From Magnolia sinica (Eukaryota; Streptophyta; Magnoliopsida; Magnoliales; Magnoliaceae), in the NCBI RefSeq assembly GCF_029962835.1, contig NC_080577.1:7292501-7356500 (forward strand): a stretch of DNA of 64,000 nt, written 5' to 3'. The position numbers were made by a program, and so were the translations under genes. The notes under the pieces are model-generated. The model was not told the origin of the DNA and ran no database searches. It saw only the letters and a list, made by a program, of their open reading frames with translations. Below, in pieces: positions 35,398 to 48,242 of this stretch. The stretch's first letter is position 1. Each line of letters starts with the position of its first letter.

Positions 35398-35405
35398 AGT
35401 ATCTG

Positions 35406-35990
35406 GGAAAAGGAAAAGAGAGAGTCATAGAAATTAAATAAAAGTAATAATAAATATAAAGTATGAATAAAGTTATTTTTCAATTCATAAAATAATTTCT
35501 TTCTATTTAATATTTATTAGCATTAATTCAAATTAACAAAATTTATTATGAATTGAGCAATGTACGCCAGTTTGGGATGATACTTCAAACCTTGGCTGTG
35601 ATCTGGCTACGCCTACTCTAATGAAGACTTATAAACTGTATTTCAATTTGATGTATCCAAACGAACCCCTGGTTTTCAAAAGGTCTGAGAGAAAGGGCCT
35701 ACCAGGTAGGGTGGTGGTCACATCCGGACACAGAACATCGCCGGATTTCTACTATCTTTGCAGGTCAGACCACATGCGTGGGAGCTGTTTGGCAGAGAAA
35801 CGTATGGAAACCTAATTCCCACCAATTCAGGACACATGTGGGCCCCACTGCTATAGCTTGAGTCGTCCGTCGTCCTGTGGCACCAAACGCTGCTGGCGAA
35901 TTTCTTGTGGAGGGGTCCTCCCTCATCCACGTCTCCTGAAAGTAATGCAACGGAGATTCTCTCGATGGAGAGAGACTCGCTTCCACACAA
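35406..35990. other. Intergenic DNA, no gene recognised
   Basis: Bases 35410-35560 are strongly AT-rich. Two overlapping minus-strand frames of 86-90 codons at 35718-36025 have no recognisable motif. Confidence 0.5.
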
Positions 35991-35994
35991 AAAG

Positions 35995-36350
35995 TTACGT
36001 GGGGCTTACCTGACGTGTGTGACATCCATTCCGTCCGTCAGCTGTGCCAGCTCATATTCGACGGTAAGCCCAAACTTCAGGTCGACGCAAGACTCAAGTG
36101 GGCCACGCCACAGGGAAGAGAGTGAATGATGACACCATCAAATCTTTCTGGGCCCACCCTGATTTTTCGAATGCCATCTAACCCGTTCGTGAAGTAGTTT
36201 ATACAAGGATGGAGGGTAATGCGTCTCATTGCCTGTGGTGTGTCCGACTTTATCTTTGGATCAGCTTGATTTTTTGGATCATGTACTAAAATGATATGTG
36301 GCGGATGATGGACGGAATGGATGTTATATAAACATCACGGAGGGCCCCAT
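35995..36350. repeat. Diverged palindromic GGGCCCAC-family copy
   Basis: Mirrored landmarks are GTGTGACATCCATTCCGTCC on the left and GGACGGAATGGATGTTATAT plus ATCACGGAGGGCCCC on the right. The middle retains AAGTGGGCCACGCC. Confidence 0.6.
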
Positions 36351-36479
36351 GGAGCACGCCCTCACTACGCGCAAGGTGTACGTGTTGACTGCCAAATCGC
36401 CGTAGCATTACCATTTACTCGTATCGTGATGTGGTAGAAACGGGTTTCCTTCGCGTCACGTCCGGTCCGATACAAATGC

Positions 36480-36745
36480 CATCACACCCCCAAGCTTTGT
36501 GGGGTTGACCATGTTGTTCATGTAAAATCCACTCCGTCCATAAGGTGAGAACCATCGTTTGAACCGTACATGCAGACGATATCCGATATAAAAATCATAT
36601 GGCCTATAGCGATGGAAATAGTGTGAAATTTCTCTTGAAACTCTAAGTTCACACGGTGTGGCACACCTGATCTTTGTATCGAGGATAGAAACTGATAGAC
36701 GGAGTGGATGTTACAGATACAACATGGTGAGCCCCACGGATTCCA
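36480..36745. repeat. Diverged palindromic GGGCCCAC-family copy
   Basis: The left part has TTTGTGGGGTTGACCATGTT and ATCCACTCCGTCC. The right part has GACGGAGTGGATGTTACAG and CAACATGGTGAGCCCCAC in mirrored order. Confidence 0.6.
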
Positions 36746-37147
36746 GTGTTTTACGCACTACCTGTTCTGGAGGATTCCCTTCCATCGTACTCGGTTTGCT
36801 GTCCCATCATACGTGCGCCAATCATGCCGGAACTGGTGGGCCACTATTCTCCCGTTTGTAGTTGTGGACGGTTACCTGCAAGTTGCAGTGACTAGCGAAT
36901 CCTGACCGTTCAAATTCCACGAAAATAGTGACCGTTAATCAGATGTCGGTGTTGTCAGTCTAATTTTACACACACGACCAATCTATAGTGGTCCCGATGT
37001 TTGGGTAGTACGGATTTGAGGTACATGACACGTGTACGTTGGGAGAGTATCCCAGCAGCCGCACGTGCGGTCGAGGCGTGGAGCTGCAACGCAGCCCGCT
37101 ACGAGGAGAGGTGGGGAGAGGAAACGGATTGGCTGACACCAGCCAAT

Positions 37148-37315
37148 GGCTGGTTGTCGGTGCTCTGTGGGCCCCACCATGATGTATTTATTTCATCCAT
37201 GCCGTCCATATATTTTTTAAGATCATTTTAAATTATGAAAGCAAAGATGGATGAACGGAATGGATGAAACACATACATCATGGTAGGGCCCACAGAGCAC
37301 CGACCATCAGCGACG
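37148..37315. mobile_element. Short palindromic MITE (about 165 bp)
   Basis: Almost the whole element is one inverted repeat: GTCGGTGCTCTGTGGGCCCC, ATGATGTATTTATTTCATCC on the left, and GGATGAAACACATACATCAT then GGGCCCACAGAGCACCGAC on the right, with a loop of about 40 bp. It is the smallest and cleanest member of the family in the window. Confidence 0.85.
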
Positions 37316-38499
37316 GGGCTGGTGGCAGGGGGAGTAGCCAATTCGATTCCAGCTTGGCCGGTCCAGTTCAACAAAGTCCACCATTCATTCAAGTGGGTGA
37401 GTGGGCCCCACAATCCCGGCCCTTTTTCCGCGAGCCCGTCCCTCTCCGCCGACGAAATGGCAGTTTGACTGGAGTCGCTCATTCATTCACGAATACGGAT
37501 CCTCTGTTTGATAAGAACAGGAATATCCTGTTTTGCTGTATTGTGATTAGGCCACGTCATCATTAATGACGTGTGCGGATATCATCTGTAATGACCTGGG
37601 CCAATCACATTTCACACCAATTTCCTGTTCCTCGCAAACAGAGGATAAAAAAGAAGCTGATTTCCAAAACAAAACCGATGGCTGTAAATCCATGATAGGA
37701 AAGTCTTCGTTGATCTTTGACCGAAAAGCAGGCACGGGGAGCACGTGGAGAACGTGGACTAGATCAGAAGGTTCATCTGTACCTACCGTAGTCCATTGAG
37801 GGCCGGTATCTCCGCAGGAACATTAATCAACATGCCAAAGCTCCCTACGGATGGTTTAGATGGTCCGGTGTCCGGTAAGAGGTACGGCTTGCGTGATGAA
37901 TGGCTCGGATGTCATTGCTTGAGGAAGCGGATTCACTGGTGATCCTGCTACCAGTGATATCCCGGGTACAGCGCTGTGTGACCCACCGCGATGTACATGT
38001 TTGGTGTCAACAGCGTCTATCCGTTTTAACAGCTCATCGTGGGCATGAGCTAAAAACAAAAAGCAAATCTAAAGCTCCAGTGTACCACACCACAAGAATC
38101 AGTCGGGACAATGACTCTCACCAGTAAAACCTTCTAAGCCCACTAATGCAGGGCAATTTCACACCAGGCTCAAGTGGGATCGTTTGTGGGATGCAAAGGC
38201 ACAGTCAAGGTGGGTGGAGCTCATGGGGGAGGTCTCATATTCAAGACTCTTCATTAGGGGTTATTAGCGGGTATTGCACACCAGGCTCGAGTGGGGTATC
38301 CTGTGAAATGCGGGGACATAGTCGGGGTGGGCGGCTTGTGTGAAGCGGTACCCATGTGATTTGGGGCCCACGAAAGGAGTTCGGCTAAGGTCTTAACCCA
38401 TGAAATGTGAGACTTGGGCTATGAGATAAAGGGATTAATTTATCATGCTCTTAGAGTTCGAGCTTTTAGTGCAAGGGGTTAATTGTCCTGCATCACCCA
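37316..38499. other. Intergenic DNA with partial palindromic repeat
   Basis: Bases 37960-38150 contain a half copy of the palindromic family (GTGTGACCCACCGCGATGTA, CCAGTGTACCACACCACAAG). Bases 38150-38340 repeat CACACCAGGCTCAAGTGGG / CACACCAGGCTCGAGTGGG about 125 bp apart. No gene is recognisable. Confidence 0.55.
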
Positions 38500-40502
38500 C
38501 TTTGTGTTGGAACTCTCGGGAGCACAAGTAGAGGAATCAAACAAAGTGATCACAATTGTACAAGCAAATCCAACAGATAACACTTTGAAATTATGTGAAA
38601 ATTCTTGCAAAAAAAAATTATGGCACAAAATGATGATACACTATACATAACAAATTTACAATAGAAGAAATCTTACCGATTCAAAGTCCTAAGAGAAAAT
38701 CCCTAGCTTTTTCTCTCTTCAAAACCCCCTTAAACCCTTAAACACGTCTAACCTTTACTGTAATCATCCCTAGCTTTTTTTCTCTCTAAAATCCCCTCAA
38801 ACCCTTAAACGAGTCTAGCATTTATCATAATCTCAGTTACACCCATATTTTTTAGGTAAAACATAAATAAAAATAAATTGCGCAAGACAGCACAACCCGT
38901 CGACCTGTCTAGACGATCGGTCGAGACTCTTCAATCGGTCGGGTCGACCTATCGAAAACTCCAAAAACCGTCTAAAGAATTTTGCCAAAAAAACCGAATA
39001 TTTTCGATATCCTTCGACGTGTCAATTAGACTGTTGGCCAGTTGATGGCTCATGTTTCATCATATTTTCGAGGCATTTTATTTTCAACAATCTCCACCAT
39101 GACTCTAATCTTCATGTTGTAACATGTTATGTTCGATCATTCATCTCTAATTCATGTCCATCATAGCTCTATAATCATCATTTCTCGTGTATACTCAGTC
39201 TTTACTCAATCTTTGTCAAACCCGGAGAAATTGTACAGAACTTGAACTTCTATGTAAGAACCACTTTGGTAAGTATATTTATCGGATTTACACTACCCTC
39301 GTAATCTGAACTACATAACATACTAACTTATCCCTTAAATTTTCAAATGTCAGGATGTAATCATGCATACCTCGAATATATCGAAGTAGTCATTTCATTA
39401 CCTTCTAGTGTTGCTTGTCGAGGTTAGACATTTATCTGCTAACAACACTCATTGCATATGAAATATTTAATCTTGTACATTCCATGACATACATCAAGTT
39501 GTCAACCGCACTCGAATAAGGTAGTGAGACATAACGTGTTTTTCTTCATCCATTTCAGGACACTGTTTTGAAGAAAGCCTACAATGAGCATTGCGGGGAA
39601 CTTTGACTGGCTTTGCCTTGTTCATCTCATACTTCACTAATATTTTCTCAATGTATTCAGCCTGAGGTAACCATAGTTGTCTTTGTGTACGTTAATGTCG
39701 AAAACCCTCTTTGCAACTCTCAGTATATCCTTAATAGTCGAGCCTTCAATATGTCGATCTCAGAAATGTTATGACTAGCGATAAGTATGTCGTCAACATA
39801 CAATACCAAGATAGTTAAATTTTCATCACTCAGTGTCTTATAATAGACACAATGATCATACTCGCTCCTAGTAAACATCTAACTCGTCATTAAAAAAATT
39901 AAATTTCTTATACAACTGTTTAGGCAACTATTTGAGGTTGTACAATGACATCTTCAACTTACAAATCATACTCTTCATTAAATCTGTTCTTGTTCGATGT
40001 TGTATTGGGCAACCAACGCTAATTCGAATCTGATACATACTTATTTCACCACATACGCAAATATCTGAGTGAAATCGACACCTTCTCTCTGGGCATATCA
40101 ATTCACTACCAACCTTGTCTTGTACATATATATTTCTTCTTAAAAATTCACTTGCACATGATCACTTTACGACCGACGGAAAGCTTCACCAGCTCTCACG
40201 TATCATTCTTATACAATGAGTCCATCTCGTCATGCATCGCCGCTTTCCATTTTTCGACTTTTACGTCGTCAAGAGCCTCTTGAAAAGTAGATGGACTCCC
40301 CCCATTCGTAATGAGGACAAATGCAATATTTGAGTCATCTATGTATCTCATCGGTAACTAACGATCACTTAGTGGTTTACTTCTCATAAGTGAGTGCTCC
40401 ACATGCTCTTGTACCTATGTTTGCATCTTGGTATAAGCTCATGTCTCATCTTTGTCTATCTGAATGTACACAACCAATTTTTCTGCTTCATTATGTTCAT
40501 CC

Positions 40503-41640
40503 TTACAGACACAAGGATTCCTCGTTGAATTTAACGTCACGATTAAGGATAATTTTCCATGTGACGCAATCATATAGTCTATACCCCTTCACACCATCAC
40601 CATAACTGACGAAGATGTACTTTTGAGCCATTTGATTAAGCTTATCTCTTTTAAATGATAATATATGAGAGTAAGCATCACAACTAAATACTCTCAACCC
40701 CGAGTAGTACCTATTAACCACTTCACACTTCCTCTGAAAATTTATAATTAATAATTGTAAAAGGGGACCGATGCACCAAGTAATAAGCCATGTTAACGGC
40801 CTCAATCCATATTTTTTTTGCCCAATCCAGCATCACTCATCATGCATTCAGCCATTCCAAGAGAATCTGATTTATCCGCTTAGCCTCACCATTTTCTCTC
40901 GTGTGTGGCACACTGTATCGTGCCTCACGATCCCTTCATATTCAAAAAATGATTAAAATTTATATAGGTGAATTCTCTACCGTTATCTGTCCTCAACACT
41001 TTTACATTTTCACCCTGACTGTTTTTCTACCATCGCCTTCTTATTATTTTGAAATTGGTGAAAACATTATATTTATTTTTCAGAAAGTAAACCCACACAT
41101 TTCTAAAATGATCATTAATGAACATAAAGAATCATGACAACCCTCCACCAGAAACTGTAGGCGACGGCCCCACACATTAGAATGCACGTAATCCATAACC
41201 CCCTAAATAAATAAATAAATAAAATTCCAGACTTTAAAGATAACATCGACTATTTACTATATATACAATGCCCACATATACTAAAATTAATATTTTTAAA
41301 AACTGTGATCAAACAACGATCATAAAGTACCTTCATGCCCCGATTGCTCATGTCCTAAGTGCACATGCCACTTATGTAGAATCTACTACAAAAGTTGCAA
41401 CTCCACTCGATGAAGTACTCTCAATCAACCTATAAACGTTACAATTCCTCGATGCTTTTTATGATTTCGAGTGCCCGCTTTGAAATCTTAAGGACATGAT
41501 TGAACTCGGTGAATTTGCATCTACGTGTCTCAACTGTACCCAGAGATATCAAACTCTTCCTCAACTTAGGAACGTGTCTTACATCGGTTAAGATATGCTC
41601 AATGCCACCAAACATCTTGATGCGCATCGATCCCACCAAT
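40503..41640 (-). pseudogene. Copia pre-integrase and integrase fragments
   Basis: The minus strand gives SMRIKMFGGIEHILTDVRHV followed by PKLRKSLISLGTVETRRCKF (gag-pre-integrase) at 41639-41439. After broken sequence, it gives LRVFSCDAYSHILSFKRDKL, AQKYIFVSYGDGVKGYRLYD and IILNRDVKFNEES (integrase C-terminus) at 40805-40503. The frame is interrupted between them. Confidence 0.85.
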
Positions 41641-41945
41641 CATGTTACATACATTGTCATTGTCGATAAACGTCTGACCACTATTACACTCACCATAACT
41701 GGTGAACCAACTCATATGAGGGGTCATATAATACAAAGCCCCCGTATCCAAAATCTACTCATCGTCGAAATACATGAATTTTGATGCGGTCAGCACATCA
41801 CTACCAACCGCTTCCTCAATAAATTCCACAATGTTGGCCTATCTAGAAGAACTATCTGATTTCTCATCCCTAAACTTAGGATTATGACAATCCTTTTATG
41901 TGCCCTGTCATGGCACAACTCCAGCACTTTAGCTTTCATTTGCCC

Positions 41946-42506
41946 TTACCCATTGGATTTGGATCTGGGATGCAGAAATCCTCTATCCCTCTTAGAATAT
42001 CTCCCCATCGCAACCAGTGTATATGTAGAAGCACCCACATCATTACTTTTCTTTCTCATTGCCTTCGACTTAAAATCCGAGATAACGATCCCTACATTAA
42101 TGGTCATCCTATCGATGCACACAGAGTCTCTGAACAACTTATATGATTTTGGAAGAGAATTCAACAAAATACATACTTGATATTCATCCTTCATCGCCTT
42201 ATCCATATCCAATAATTTGCAAACAAGCATATTGAAGTTATTAATGTAGATCTTAATGTCAGCCCCCATCGCCATCTTCAGATTGAACAATTCTAACTTC
42301 AAATACAAATAATTTTCAAGAGACTTCTTCACATAGATGTTCTCTAACTTCACTGATGTATCAACCGCAGTCTTCTCTCTTATAACATTGTAGAAGACTT
42401 TATTTGTTAGACACAACTGGATTGAGATACTGCCCTTTTGATCTAACTTGCTCCACCATTCTTCTTTTATAATTTTTGATTGCTTTCTAATGTGCGCGTC
42501 TTCCAA
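41946..42506 (-). pseudogene. Copia gag-like fragment
   Basis: A 186-codon open frame contains WWSKLDQKGSISIQLCL, KSLENYLYLKLELFNLKMA, GADIKIYINNFNMLVCKLL and DEYQVCILLNSLPKSYKLF, the retrotransposon gag (UBN2) pattern including the LLNSLP motif. It ends before a zinc knuckle. It is part of the element at 38505-43178. Confidence 0.85.
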
Positions 42507-43194
42507 TCTTTACTGAACTATAATGTCCTTCATCTTCACCTTCCTTAGTTCAAAGTTATTTTTTTCTTGAAATACTTATCTACATCGAACTTAATTCCAG
42601 ATGTCATAGATACATATCTTCATATTCGATCTACTTTTCAATGTTAGCTCTAATGCCACTTATTGGGACTCGTGGTAATATGCAGAGAGGAATCAAACAG
42701 AGTAATTACAATTGCACAAGGAAATCCAATAGAGAACACTTTCCAATTACGTGGAAAACCCTTGTGGTAAAAAAAAAAAAACATGGTATAGAGCGATAAT
42801 GCACTATGAATAACAAAATTATAAAAGATAAAACTTTATCAATTCAAAGCCCCAAAAGATAATCCCTAGCATTTTTCTCTCTAAAAAACCTCTGAAATCC
42901 TTAAGCACATCGAACTTTAACCCATAATATTGATTAAACCCATATATTTAAGGTAAAATGGAAATGAAAGCAAATCGTACAAAAATGTGCAAAACTACGC
43001 AGCCCAACGACTTGTCGAGACGCTTCGATCGATCGGGTCGACACCAGAGTTTTTGGCCTGTCGAAAACTCAAAAAACTGTCCAGAGAGATTTGCCAAAAA
43101 ACCAAATATTTTCGAGATCCTTAACAAGCCGATGGCCCTTGTTTCAGCATATAGATTTAAGGTATCCAATTTTCAACACTTTGACAAGATCACA

Positions 43195-43440
43195 TAAACT
43201 TAAATGAAGGGACAACACAAATACTAGCTTATTTAAAACTTTATTGGCCCTTAAGAAGTTTTAAATGGTGGGTGTTCAGTCACCGCAGTTTCTGATGGGG
43301 GTGGTACACTTGGACTTTGGTTCTACTTCATTTTTTGGATCACTCCCTTGAAAAATGAGTTGACAAAATAGATAGCCGGCGTGGATAAAACATATACGTT
43401 ATAGTGGGCCCCACAACACTTGCCACTAGGGATATCCCTC
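43195..43440. repeat. Half copy of the palindromic GGGCCCAC family
   Basis: Landmarks in order are GGCCCTTAAGAAGTTTTAAA, GGTGGTACACTTGGACTTTG, ATAGCCGGCGTGGATAAAAC and ATAGTGGGCCCCACAAC. It directly abuts the right end of the copia element, whose insertion may have removed the other half. Confidence 0.65.
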
Positions 43441-46200
43441 GTGGTCGGGTCACCGGGCAAACTCTTCCTTTGATGGATGCATGCTTTATTTATGATTTTA
43501 AATCAAAAAGAGAAATTGTTACCACTCCCATTTGACACATTGGATTTAGTAGTAAATGAGTGTATTTTAAATCCAAATAGCTACTTTTTGCTTTTGATAA
43601 TCTTGATTTAGAAGTAAACGAAATCAAGAAAATTTCAAAATTATCTTTTGGAGTGTTTTGAAATCTCAGCCAAATGTTGTGTTCCAGTGTAATTCAAAGA
43701 AAATTCATTTTTTTATCTCGTTTTTAAGAGTTTGAGAGTTATACATGTAATAAATATATCTTTAAGCTACTAACTCATTAGACACAAGGCATGCTAATGA
43801 TAGCTTAAAAAAATTCAATTATTACCTGCAACACTAAAATTACTTGAATAGAATGATCTGAATCATTCAAACATTGGACATTTAAATGAATCGTCAAAAA
43901 GCGTTGATGAGTAACATGTTTGTGATCCTTGCATTTACAGCCCACCTAAGGTTAAAAATTTTCTTTTTTGGCGAAAGTATGTATTTTAATGGGCTTATTA
44001 CAATTACTCTACCAAATATCTCTCACACACATGGCGTGCACACACAAGTATATATACACATGTGTATATATAGTAATTTAATATATGAAAATTGATTTAG
44101 TTAATCAAATTAAATTTAAGTCATGTGAATATACCAAAGAATTTTAATGCTTCTTAAATACGAACATTCAAATGAAAATTTTGAATTCTAATGCATTTTA
44201 ACACAAATGCAAATGAGAATTAATATAAATCACATTTGTCACGCATCAAAATCCGGGTACAAAATGTGTACCCTCAGACCGGAGTTTCAGTTCGTAACTC
44301 ATACACAAAGTGTACTAACTTAATTCGTTGATCAGTTTAACCAGATGTGAGAATTACATTCAGTATAAGTTCCACCTAATTCCAATCATACATATATAAT
44401 ACGTAGCACCAATCAATTATGCATATATAAATCTTGATGAATATTAAAATAATATAAATCTTAAAAAATCATTTATTTATTATATCATCCTAGTATAATA
44501 TATGTTTATTTCAGATTCACATTGTTTTAATGAGATAAATTTAAACAATTTCTTGAAATCTTATAATCAATACCAATATGCATTATATGTTAATCAAACT
44601 ATTTTAATAAATATATCAAATAATCAGAAATGGTCTAATGTTGCTACTTTATCTTCAGACAAGTATGCTCACGTTTCACATAGGTCATGTTTAAGTGCAG
44701 TGGATCCTTCTGGTTCCTGCACCACATCATCTACAAATGACTAATGTATATGGTTTTTTTACCAATAAAAAGATAAACTACCCAAACTTAGTGAAATAAC
44801 CCAATATGGTTCATAATCAAAGTAATTAAAATAATATAAAGTACTAAATGTAAAAAAGTATGCACAATGATATGAATGCAAATGATGTATGAATATATCA
44901 TATGAGATCATCATCCATTTGCTTGGGTTGGAGATCGTCAACCCGCATCCACTTTTCAGTAGGATTGGGCATAGCCCGTATATGGTAATGCTCTACGAGG
45001 ATCGACACTTCTTACAGGGAGGGCCCCCAGGATCGACAATGCAATGTATTTGTATGATGAGTGATATATAAATGCATCACATTCATAATTGTCATAGTTG
45101 TCTTGATCAGAACATTCAAATGTGAATTTAGCGAACAATTATCGTAACAAAACACTCCAATCAGTACATCAATCAATTAAACAATCACAAATGATTTATT
45201 TTAATTATAATAAATCATGTGACACGTTGAGTTACTCATCTGAGTCTAGTAGTGTAGAATCTACAAGGTAATCAGGTTGGTTTGATTTAATAAATCTTAT
45301 CAATTATATCCACAATGTTATTATTTATTTAATTATATTACATGGTGGGGCCCACTTTTGATTAACATCCTATGTGGCTAAACCCTAAATGATCAAATAA
45401 TTAAAATTTCCATATATAATATGTTTATTAAATTCAATTATCAAATTTTAGATTTTTCTATTTTCTTTTCTTTTTCAGATTATGAAATTGAATGAAAAAT
45501 GCTTAATGGGAGTGGCCCATCAGATGATTGGATCATCCAGATTCCTGTGGTCTTGACATATTTTGTCTTTACACATTGGATGAATGATATGGATCTAACC
45601 ACACATACATCGATGACCCATTTCGACATTTTACGCTAAGTGATACCAACATTTGCACATAAATATAAGTTTTCCTTATTAAACACTTCTAGATCCGAAT
45701 GATGTGACCTATTTGATGGTCGGATTGATTTGAAAGTTATGGCCATTGTATATTTTAGTATTAGGAATCGTATGATCTATTCAGATCTAATCTGATTTGA
45801 CTAAATGCACACCAATCACAATTAGAAACTTCGCATATAATTTTATACTTCCATTCTATTTACATCTTATCTACCCATAATTCAATGTAATGAACGTTTG
45901 GCAGATCCACACCGTTCATTGCATATATCGAGCCAAATTACATTAAATGCATAAAAATATTAAAAGAATGATGATAAACATACCAGATCTAAGATATTCA
46001 AAATCCTCTTTCTCCCTTTTTAAGTTATGGCAGGGTGACTTTTTGTTAATATCTAGGTTGGAGTAGAACTCTTTTATGATATACATACAGACAAGGTTAT
46101 GAGTATATATAAGGAGAAGTATAATAATAGAAATAAGATATAAGATAATATAAATAAAATAAAGATAAGATATAGATAAGATAAATATAAAGATAACATA
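43441..46200. other. AT-rich intergenic DNA
   Basis: No gene is recognised. Alternating TATATACACATGTGTATATA occurs near 44050-44070. A run of GATAA/ATAAGATA words fills 46130-46195. Bases 44920-45060 contain a more GC-rich, apparently repeat-derived segment (GATCGTCAACCCGCATCC, GGGAGGGCCCCCAGGATCG) that I cannot assign. Confidence 0.55.
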
Positions 46201-46211
46201 GACACCAGATT

Positions 46212-46395
46212 AAAAAAAAAATATTAATATTATCATTGAATTTTCACGGACATTACAACATTGATTCCAATGTAATTGTAATTTGGATTCCAATACATTA
46301 AAAAAAAATAAAATTAATATTATCATTGAATTTTCATAGGCATTACAACATTGATTCCAATGTAATTGCAATTTAGATTCCAATGCATTCTAAAT
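46212..46395. repeat. Tandem duplication of about 95 bp
   Basis: The phrase AATATTATCATTGAATTTTC, ATTACAACATTGATTCCAAT, GTAATTG and ATTCCAATRCATT occurs twice with a period near 95 bp and few differences. Confidence 0.85.
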
Positions 46396-46399
46396 CAAA

Positions 46400-47990
46400 G
46401 CTCCAAACAACTCTATAAGCACATGCTTAACACAATTGCACACATGCATATGATTGTATTTCATTGTGAGCTATCCTTGCCACGTAGATTTCCTCACCAC
46501 GCAAGGTTACAACTACATTCATCATGTCGGCCACACACGGGCATATAAGCGGAACACCATTCCTCAAATTCCCTTAATCCTTCGCTTGTTTTGCTACAGG
46601 TATGGCCCAGATGAGGATTATACATGTTTTTTTTTTTCTTTTCCTTTTCAGATATGGCATCTAAATTGAAGGTCTAGATCATCCAATACGCGGCGCTTTT
46701 GTTACATGCCCCATCCATGGTGGGCCCAAAGTGTCATCATTTTAGATCACTGAAACGTGGCCTGACGTATGCATAATGAAAACCCGACTATTCCCAGTAC
46801 ACTCTCGGGCTAGAGAGAGAGGAATATGCTCCCATTATCACGGAATCACAATAGACGGCTGAGTAGGTGTAACGTTTGAATAGCATCGCAGCCGCTGAAA
46901 ACGGTAGGCACCACCTTTAAGATCGTCGCATGCACCAGATGAAGGGATCTGCAAAAATCCAACGTCCATCTATTTTCAGGGTAAGGCCTACCTTATCAAC
47001 GGCTAATATTTTGTATACACGCTACACGTAATACGTACGAGCTCAATGGACGGTGACTTTGGTGGTCCGTTGAGAAGGACGGTGCACGAGTAATTTTTTA
47101 AGGGAAAGGTTATCGTGTGGACATGGTTGGAGAAAATGATCAGATAGAGCCTTCTTATCATACATCATTATACAGACATTTTTCCTCCTAGCATGTCACA
47201 TGTGTAGATATGAATTCCGTTGAAAAAGTGGACCACACCATGTTTGTCACCACATCTGAAATAAGGCACAGCCACTCATTGGACGAGCCACGCCTGTATA
47301 CTGAGTAATACCAATGGCTGTATATTGATTTTAATGTTGTGCTTCTATTAGTTATTGATCGGTTTGATTTTCAAATTAAATGATCATCATAGTCTGGATC
47401 ACGTTTTGAACGGATTGGATTTTCTACATATGTGATCTGTTAGCAATAAAGAAAAGTTGTATTTCAACTTATGATACAGCAGCTGTATTCGATGATTTCA
47501 TGGTGACGGCATTTACACGTGACATCTTCCCATTCGTCCGACGTGGAAACTTCCGTCTGCTGGCGTGCGGTTGGGTTATCCAATACTCGGTACGACTTTC
47601 TTTTTTAATACCGTAGATCCAGCACGACCGGGAAACGATGGAGCCCAAAGTACACGTGGCACTATTATCTATCAATCCTGCCGTCCATTTATTTAATCGT
47701 CCCCACTTGATTTTCTTTTGATCAATGACCTCTAGAGCGACGGTAGAAAACAAAAATCTATGAACGTCTGACATTTAATAGGTAAAGTAGAGAAAAACGG
47801 ATGTTAAAATAGGATGATCGGTTTGATATTTTACAAGTGGGCCATCCATTAAACGATGTTTTAGATGAAGGGTTCTGATTGATAGATAATCCGTTCATAC
47901 GGACGGTAGAGAGATGGTTCTACTCTATTCGGGTCCTACCGACTCCACCGCATGATATGCATTTAAAAACGAGCCTCTTTTGTTACCTTT
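46400..47990 (+). promoter_or_regulatory. Upstream region of the RING-type E3 gene leader
   Basis: No gene is recognised. A TATA-like GCATTTAAAAACG is near 47959, some 40 bp before a CT-rich leader. Bases 46700-47450 have scattered weak similarity to the GGGCCCAC repeat family. Confidence 0.35.
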
Positions 47991-48242
47991 TCTCTGCTAT
48001 TCTTTCCATCCTCTCTTTCTCTCTCTCTGTCTCTCTCTCACGTTCTTCGTCTCCCTGACGGAAGGTATTTTTCTTCTCCGTCCTCTCTCTCTCTCTTTCG
48101 CTCTCCATTCCTTTCTAGGGTTTCTATAAAGGCTCTTTACTTCTCCTTTGATCGAAATCTACGGAAATTGCTTTGATTTTCACGCGATTTCAGAACTCCC
48201 AGACGCGTGTATCGATCTCAAACTCGTAAAAACTGTGGATTT
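47991..48242 (+). other. Probable noncoding first exon (5' leader) of the RING-type E3 gene
   Basis: A CT-rich stretch (CTCTCTTTCTCTCTCTCTGT) typical of plant 5' leaders is followed by CTCAAACTCGTAAAAACTGTG and a donor-like GATTTTG|GTGAGTT at about 48243. No other gene start lies between here and the coding exon at 59.7 kb, and genes of this family often have 5' leader introns. Assignment to the E3 gene is inference; the region could belong to an unrecognised noncoding transcript. Confidence 0.4.

Larger units (their letters stand above)
38505..43178 (-). mobile_element. Degenerate Ty1/copia LTR retrotransposon with both LTRs and target duplication
   Basis: LTRs are 38505-39089 (3' LTR, 585 bp) and 42661-43178 (5' LTR, 518 bp), ending in TGTTG/CAACA. 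Both flanks carry the 5-bp duplication CTTTG (38500-38504, 43179-43183). Inside the 5' LTR, the minus strand has a primer-binding site TGGCATTAGAGC; inside the 3' LTR a polypurine tract ATGGTGGAGAT. Minus-strand order is gag (42506-41946), pre-integrase and integrase (about 41640-40500), then reverse transcriptase with YVDDILIAS (YVDD codons at 39790-39801). RNase H is hardly recognisable. Many frameshifts, a shortened interior (3.57 kb) and diverged LTRs show an old, inactive copy. Confidence 0.92.

Noticed and set aside
37148-37315. Hairpin as a microRNA precursor or transcription terminator
   Set aside because: The sequence belongs to a multi-copy palindromic transposon family; no evidence favours a specific miRNA, and bacterial-type terminators do not apply here.
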